A DNA stretch of 64,000 nt. It comes from Seriola aureovittata. Its lineage: Eukaryota; Chordata; Actinopteri; Carangiformes; Carangidae. The DNA is taken from the NCBI RefSeq assembly GCF_021018895.1, contig NC_079384.1, positions 17,909,640-17,973,639 on the forward strand, written 5' to 3'. The position numbers and the translations under genes were made by a program. The notes below the pieces were generated by a model. It was not told where the DNA came from, ran no database searches, and saw nothing but the letters and a program-made list of their open reading frames with translations. Below, piece after piece: positions 58,226 through 64,000 of the stretch (its first letter is position 1; the number at the start of each line of letters is the position of its first letter).

Positions 58226-61200
58226 TTAAGGAACGTCTTCCTGAGTCGGCAGATTGACGACGTTAGTGTTTGTCTCAGGTCTGCAACTTCTCACCAGCCT
58301 CTGGATTTCTTTTTGGACCTGAAGGGCAATAAATTATTTTTTATATTTGTTGTTAGTTTTGACAAAACAGACTCTGATGCAGTAGAAACTTCTTGTAAAA
58401 ACTCAGCTTACCTCTCCGTTCAGGAAACAGTACAACACAGCAACAATAAAACCCTGTTGCAACATGAAAAGTCCAAGTTAAAAGTGTTGTAATTACATCA
58501 ATCAAACTGACAAATATTTTCTGCTGAAAATTAAGGATTTACAGTTTTTCTTTCTGATATGAGTTTATTTCGTTTTCTTGGATCATTGGTCGGACAAAAC
58601 AAGGTATTTGAAGACACCATGTTGAACTGTGGGAGATTATAACAAGCTTTTTTTTTTTTTTAACAATTTATGACCTTTTTTTTTTTTTTTTGACTAAATG
58701 ATTAATCAGGAAAATAATCAGCAGGTTAATCATGACAATAATTAATTGCAGCTGTAATATTTTGCATCAATAATACAGTCTGTATCAAAAGTATTTTATG
58801 GTGTTTCAGCTGGAGCTGGAACTAGCGATTATTTTGATTATCAATTAATCTGATCTCGTTTCTTTTGGTCTAAAAAATGTCAGAAAAGTGAAAACCACAA
58901 AATATTCAGTTTACTGTCATAATATCACAAAGACGAGCAATAAATCCTCAGTCATGAGAAGCTGGAACCAGTTTAGCTTTAAGAACTGACTAAAAAGACC
59001 AACAGATACAGTAAAACACCAAATAACTAAATAACCTGGATAATTTATTAATCTATCGTTTGAGTGATGTTGTGATGGATCTGTCACCTGGAAGGAGCCT
59101 AAAACTAACTCCAGGTAGAGTCGGGGTCCCACACCAACATGATCCGGGAACAGGGCAAACACCATGTAGTGAAGCCCGAACAGAGGGATGAGGAGGAGGG
59201 TGCAGCGACGGAGCCTCCTCCAGGGGGCAGCAGACGACAGGAGAGGAAGTCAAACACTCAAACGATGTGACAGTAATGAGTCAGGCTAACAACGACCAGG
59301 TGTTTGTTACCTGTACAGATGTGTCTCACTTGGATTCACATGTGTGGCCTTGGTCTTCTGAACGATGATCCTGCTGTTCAGGAAGATCAGGAAGTTGATC
59401 TGTGGGTCATAGAGCACTCAGGAGATTTATTGTCATGTTTTCCGTGCATGAATTATACAGTTAATGATCTTTTATGTTTGTATTTTAAATAACCGTGTGT
59501 GTTTACACGATCATCTCAGGTGTTGCCGTTGTGATTGGTTGTTGCAGCCGGTGCACAGTATAAACGTGTTGTGAAGGACCATAGCTGCTGCTTTATTCAA
59601 ATTTGTGCCCCAACAGTTTCTTTAAATCTCATTCTCCTGCACAGCTGTCTGACAGATGTGTATGCAGTTTTGTGTTACGTCCTTTAAACTATGTCTGGTG
59701 TTATTCTCCATCCATCCATTTTCTACCGCTTATCCTCTAGTAGGGTCGCGGGGGGGCTGGAGCCTATCCCAGCATCTTTTCGGGCGAGAGGCGGGGTACG
59801 CCTTCTTATTGTCAATGCATCCCACGAAAAGACCAAAACCAAATTTAAATGTCCCCTACTAACTGATATTAATTGTGTATCAGAGCCTGATATATCTTAC
59901 TCCTCTGAGCCATAGAGCTCCGCTCTTCCCAAAAACTATTAAAAACACATCAGTGAGTCACACTGTTACACTGGGTGACATGTTCCTTCATTATGAACAC
60001 ACACACTGTAGTGTATTTTGACTCAGTTCAACACACACTGTGATGCTGCTGTAAATACTTGAATGTGGATTCATTCGCCACTGGAAATAGTCCCTGACAA
60101 AGTCACTATTTCCTCCTGTTTGAGTAACTTTTATCAAAAACTTACAGCAACCAGCTGTTGTAAGAAATTACACAGTTTAAAAAAGAAAAAAAAAAAAAAG
60201 AAACTATATATTTGCGACGTGTGTTTTAAAGATCAGTAGGAACCAACGGCTGTGAGACTTGAGCGCCACATACGGGGTCGGGAAGTGAGAAAATGTTTGG
60301 ATTTGTCAATAATATTAATAAGAAATGTATAGAATAATGCCAGATTTATCCTTTAATACATAGAATCATATTTCCGAGATCATAGATTTCTCCTAACCTG
60401 TACTTGAATAAGCCGCGCTGCAAGTTGGAAGCTTCAAACTGCAGCAAATGTCAACAATTTGAATCATTTAATCAATACATTTTTCAGAAAGTAATGTAAT
60501 TATTGTATACTTTACCGTAATAAAAAGAATTTAATTATTGTACAGTTTACCGTAATGAAAATAATTATTGCTGTGATGTTTACCATCCTGCACTGACTAT
60601 TAGCTATGAGGCAGTTCATCTTCAGGGCAGAGAGTCTGGTTGATCCTCTCTGTTGCAGCTTTAGTAAAGCCACTCTTTTTTAATTTTCTACCTGATTTTT
60701 TTTTATTACAAATCCTGCTGCAGCTTTGATACATTGATAAACTTGTTCATTATTTTCTCCTGTTTGAATCTGTCTCTAGTGAATCTATGAATATATGTTG
60801 AGGGATTGAGGCTTCTTACACAGATGGAGAGCAGGATGGGAATCTTTATTATCCACCACAGACGGCTCTCCAGGTCGTCCCAGCAGCTGCAAACAGACAC
60901 AAACTCATGCATCACATTTAAATGGAGATAATTATAAGTATTTGCGGTTATATTTTTACTCACCCCTCATCCTCGAGCTGTGTTTTCAGCAGAGCCCAGA
61001 TCACAACAGTGACCGTGGGAGCACCTATAAAATCACACCGTGAATCGGACGAGCAGAATACAGACCGGTGTAGGTGAACGAGCACAAATGCGTATGAACG
61101 CAGCGCGAACCCCAGCCGATGACGGCGTAGATCCAGAGCAGCTTCCTGGTCTGAGTGAAGACGAGCAGCAGCAGAGTCTGCAGGTACAGAGCCTCCACCA

Positions 61201-62793
61201 GCAGCCACCAGAAGTTAGACACAACGCAGAAGTGGAAGAACGTCACTGCTGCTTGGCACCGGAGCTGCAGGGACACGGACACATTCATTTATTAAAGTTT
61301 ATCAGTCAGATTTCTAATGCATTTTAGTTACATCGTTACATCTAACTATTTTGGTGATCGATTGATTGTTTCAGGTCATTTTTCAGTCAAAAAAAGTAGA
61401 AAAAGTGCTTTATTTTCTGCTGTTACAGCTTTTCTTCGTCACATCTGACACTAAACTGAAAATCTTTGGGGTTTTGAACTTTTGCTCAGACAAAACGAGA
61501 CATTTAAAGACATTTCCCTGAGCTCTGATTGGCATTTTTGACATGTTATAGACCAAATGATTGATCAGTTCCTCAAAAAATCAATCAGCAGATGAATCCC
61601 AGGACACTGAACCCACAATGGCCCCCGATGATGTGCCATCGCTGTGCGAGTGTGTTAGAGAAGTGCTATGTATAGAACAAGCGTTGTGTGAATGTGTGAT
61701 TGTGACCTGTAGTGTAAAGCACTTTGACCGGTTGCTAAGACGAGGGAAGTGTTATATAAATGTAGTCCATTTACCATTTACCATTGTGTAAGCAAAATAT
61801 ATCTTAATTATTAAATTAGACCTGGACTAACTGCTATTTTTGGCAACTGTGGAGCAGAAATAAGACATCAACTTATGAATTATTATTTACATTATACATT
61901 ACATAATGTATGTAATAATTAATATCCAGTCATTGTTTAGGGTCAGAGATGAGATCAACAAGAATGAACCTCAGCAGTAAAGTTGTAAAACAAAAATAAT
62001 GACTTAAAAAAAATGCCTGAATGCAGATTGTCTGTGGGTTTGTCGCTGGAAGCAACACCTCTCACTTCATGTGCTAATTTTAGTTATAGAATCTTTTATA
62101 TAGAAAATACTTTTTGAGACTTTTCGTTGGCGAGTTAAAAACGTGTCTGTGGTCACACTGGGAGAATCTGGACCTGTGATGTCTCTTTAGCTTTATCCCA
62201 TTCGTATAGATATTTCCTTCACTGCATCTCTCAGACACAAGTGTTGGACTCCTGCTCATTTCACCGACTGTTTATTACTCAGCGTGAAACCTTTGTTCAC
62301 CTGGAGGAGTTTCAGGCTTCGTCAGCGGCAGGGGACAGTGGACAGAGACGACCTCATCTTCAGACGCAGCCGGCCAGCAGCTCACTCCATCCCACTCCAC
62401 CACACAACCTGTGACACAAAGACACGTCCACATGTGAGGAGGGGCGGGGAAGGACTTGTTTCTACCTTTTTATATTTTCAGTTACCTGCAGTTTTATTAC
62501 TGCTTGAACTGAGTGATGCAGCGTCTGTCTCCGTTTGGATTTTACACTCATTTTCTTTCTTCAGCAGATGAAGAACGATGGAACAATCTGGATGTGTTGA
62601 ACTGACCTGACGGAGACAAAACTACTTTTCAGCTTCACTTTCTGCAAATAAAAATGTAGAGACGGATGCATAAATTAAAAAGGTTAATATTTCTGTAAAC
62701 AAGAATTATTGTTTCACAAGAATTTCGTTGAAAACTCACCATGTATGTTGTGATGATCACCGTGCAGACGGCAGCAGTCAGGCTGAAGTCCAT
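58226..62793 (-). CDS. Class B1 GPCR, GHRH-receptor-like, missing middle exons
   Basis: A peptide-hormone receptor of the secretin/GHRH group, plasma membrane, Gs-coupled in relatives. Exons, 5' to 3': 62740-62793 (signal peptide, [18 protein letters not shown]), 62486-62606 ([14 protein letters not shown] sequon), 62301-62408 ([12 protein letters not shown] hormone-receptor motif), 61111-61264 (TM3, [20 protein letters not shown]), 60964-61024 (TM4), 60825-60891 ([15 protein letters not shown]), 59311-59399 ([10 protein letters not shown]5), 59088-59217 ([17 protein letters not shown]6), 58412-58453 ([16 protein letters not shown]7) and 58226-58318 (tail, TAA). [21 protein letters not shown] resembles GHRHR best. 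Exons for the last ectodomain part (CTxxGW), TM1 and TM2 were not found between 61265 and 62300. Exon 3 ends in phase 1 but the TM3 exon starts in phase 0, so direct splicing would shift frame. It may be a pseudogene, an assembly deletion, or a missed set of exons. Confidence 0.8.
58520..59060. repeat. Two GATTAATC-type repeats in opposite orientations
   Basis: 58520-58760 carries GGTCGGACAAAACAAGGTAT and AATGATTAATCAGGAAAATA. 58800-59060 carries the reverse-oriented GCGATTATTTTGATTATCAA and GAGAAGCTGGAACCA. Both lie in the GPCR intron between the TM6 and TM7 exons. Confidence 0.55.
59704..59801 (-). repeat. LINE (L2-like) tail relict
   Basis: CCATCCATCCATTTTCTACC, TATCCTCTAGTAGGGTCGCG and CTGGAGCCTATCCCAGCATC are the familiar fish repeat ending in a GGAT-type tail on the minus strand. 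It lies in a GPCR intron. Confidence 0.6.
59802..60824. other. GPCR intron, no feature recognised
   Basis: AT-rich intron sequence between the TM4-5 and TM5 exons, with a poly(A) stretch near 60180-60200. Confidence 0.4.
61335..61795. repeat. Two repeats filling the GPCR exon gap
   Basis: 61335-61600 is a GATTAATC-type copy (AACTATTTTGGTGATCGATT; CATGTTATAGACCAAATGAT). 61600-61795 is a second common fish repeat (TGTAGTGTAAAGCACTTTGA; ATATAAATGTAGTCCATTTA). They sit where the ectodomain-end, TM1 and TM2 exons are expected. Confidence 0.6.
61796..62300. other. Remainder of the GPCR exon gap
   Basis: Read on both strands for the missing exons; no CTxxGW motif or hydrophobic TM1/TM2 block was found. 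Contains a short palindromic AT stretch near 61890-61920. Confidence 0.5.
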
Positions 62794-62944
62794 GGTTTAA
62801 ACTGAGCTGTGTCCACTGGTTTGAATCTCACTGCCCATCAAATCAAAGTGGATCCATTTTTGTTACATTTAAAAAAAATCCCTGTGCTTTAAATTTTGGT
62901 TTTTAAATCAGATATTTTCTCAAATTTCCATCTGAAATGTTTCC

Positions 62945-63000
62945 CGCTCAGCATCAGCCTCAGCCTCAGCATCAGCATCAGCATCAGCCTCAGCTCTCTC
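62945..63000. repeat. (AGCATC/AGCCTC)n hexamer repeat upstream of the GPCR gene
   Basis: About eight imperfect six-base units, 150-210 bases upstream of the GPCR start codon, probably within its promoter or 5' UTR region. Confidence 0.8.
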
Positions 63001-63446
63001 TGTGCAGCTGAGCCGATGTGAAGCGTCTCTGCATGAGATGACTGAACACCTGAGCAGCTTCAGCTTAACATTCAGACAAAGTACCTTCGTTCATCTACAT
63101 GATTTATGATGCTTGCTGTTGACATGCTGAACATTAATCATGTGCATTAAATGATATATTTTTATTTTATGTTACAGACCCAAGTCTGTGGTTTATATAT
63201 AATTGATCAAAGGCAGATCCTCCACAGCAGGAAGTTCTGCAATATTCAAATAAAAAAACAACACATGCTGAGAAAATCAAATGAGGTGAACAACCCTGCA
63301 GCACGGCACAATACATGTGATGTTAAATACTGAAGAGTGGCGGCTTTTATTGTGCCTGATGGAAGAAGGTGACACTCGCTCTTTGTCACAACATTTGAGC
63401 CTTGTAGTTTAGTTTTCATGCTGTTTTGATCTCTTCTATATGTCCG

Positions 63447-63484
63447 TATATATATGTGTATGTATATATATATATATATATATA
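63447..63484. repeat. (TA)n microsatellite
   Basis: A TA-rich run with one GTATG interruption, ending exactly at the Tc1-like element. Confidence 0.85.
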
Positions 63485-64000
63485 CAGTACAGGCCAAAAG
63501 TTTGGACACACCTTCTCATTCAATGCGTTTTCTTTATTTTCATGACTATTTACATTGTAGATTCTCACTGAAGGCATCAAAACTATGAATGAACACATGT
63601 GGAATTATGTACTTAACAAAAAAGTGTGAATTAACTCTTAACTCTTAAATAGGTCTTATAGTTTAGATTCCTCTAAGTAGCCATCCTTTGCTTTTTTGAT
63701 AGCGCTGCAAACCCTTGGTGTTCTCTCAATGAGCTTCATGAGGTAGTCACCTGAAATGGTTTTCACTTCACAGGTGTGCCTTGTCAGGGTTAATTAGTGG
63801 AATTTCTTGCCTTATTAATGGGGTTGGGACCATCAGTTGTGTTGTGCAGAAGTCAGGTTGATACACAACTGTTAGAATTCATATTATGGCAAGAACCAAT
63901 CAGCTAAGTAAAGAGAAACGAGTGGCCATCATTACTTTAAGAAATGAAGGTCAGTCAGTCCGGAAAATTACGAAAACTTTGAATGTGTCCACAAGTGCAG
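63485..64000 (+). mobile_element. Tc1-like DNA transposon, 5' part
   Basis: The terminus CAGTACAGGCCAAAAGTTTG directly follows TA, the Tc1/mariner target. About 400 bases of leader precede a transposase start. The element runs off the window, so its right end is unseen. Confidence 0.85.
63886..64000 (+). CDS. Tc1-like transposase, N-terminal fragment (cut by window end)
   Basis: The frame from ATG 63886 stays open to base 64000. It reads MARTNQLSKEKRVAIITL, then a helix-turn-helix-like stretch with GQSVRKITKTLNVSTSA. This is the paired-like DNA-binding N terminus of Tc1 transposases, which bind the inverted repeats and move the element. The DDE catalytic domain would lie beyond the edge. No stop or frameshift is seen in the visible 38 codons, so age and activity cannot be judged. 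Confidence 0.8.
   Translation, partial: MARTNQLSKEKRVAIITLRNEGQSVRKITKTLNVSTSA

Noticed and set aside
62120..62182. Open minus-strand stretch after an acceptor as the missing receptor exon
   Set aside because: Lacks the CTxxGW motif and any hydrophobic TM1 segment; no donor at a fitting phase.
62607..62641. Alternative 35-nt receptor exon beginning [10 protein letters not shown]
   Set aside because: It gives the wrong phase into the WDG exon; the exon 62486-62606 ([11 protein letters not shown]) fits phase and the family alignment.

Overview
This window looks like nuclear DNA of a ray-finned fish, probably a percomorph teleost. The reasons are four intron-rich vertebrate genes, very abundant CA/TA microsatellites, a tRNA-derived SINE of the fish type, several MITE families, and a Tc1-like transposon cut by the right edge. 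I saw no bacterial genes, CRISPR array, phage, plasmid or viral gene. All gene models come from reading exons, splice sites and reading phase by eye; names rest on remembered family sequences, and no search was run.

Layout, left to right. (1) 624-10929, plus strand: an ELOVL6-like fatty-acid elongase (elovl6l type), 4 coding exons, 269 aa, complete. (2) 10930-23094: intergenic DNA full of MITEs and microsatellites. (3) 23114-45083, plus strand: TMEM150A-like membrane protein of the FRAG1/DRAM/Sfk1 family, 7 coding exons, 274 aa, complete. (4) 45084-47991: a convergent gene end, with an AATAAA on each strand about 140 bp apart and a degenerate tandem repeat. (5) 47992-56138, minus strand: methionine adenosyltransferase, closest to MAT1A, 9 coding exons, 395 aa, complete, with a TATA box near 56345. 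One intron holds what looks like a separate housekeeping promoter and first exon on the plus strand. (6) 58226-62793, minus strand: a class B1 GPCR closest to GHRH receptors. Ten exons are readable, but those for the end of the ectodomain, TM1 and TM2 are absent and the gap holds repeats. (7) 63485-64000: left end of a Tc1-like transposon with the start of its transposase.

The four genes are not an operon and share no single pathway. The elongase (fatty-acid synthesis) and MAT (S-adenosylmethionine synthesis) are both metabolic genes; TMEM150A regulates phosphoinositide supply at the plasma membrane; the GPCR is a hormone receptor. The tmem150a-MAT pairing recalls human 2p11.2, where TMEM150A and MAT2A are close.

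I found no wholly new system. The strongest second-look items are the exon-deleted receptor, the nested NF-Y/YY1/ETS promoter in the MAT intron, the tandem repeat with small hairpins in the MAT 3' region, and long CA repeats beside splice donors in tmem150a.
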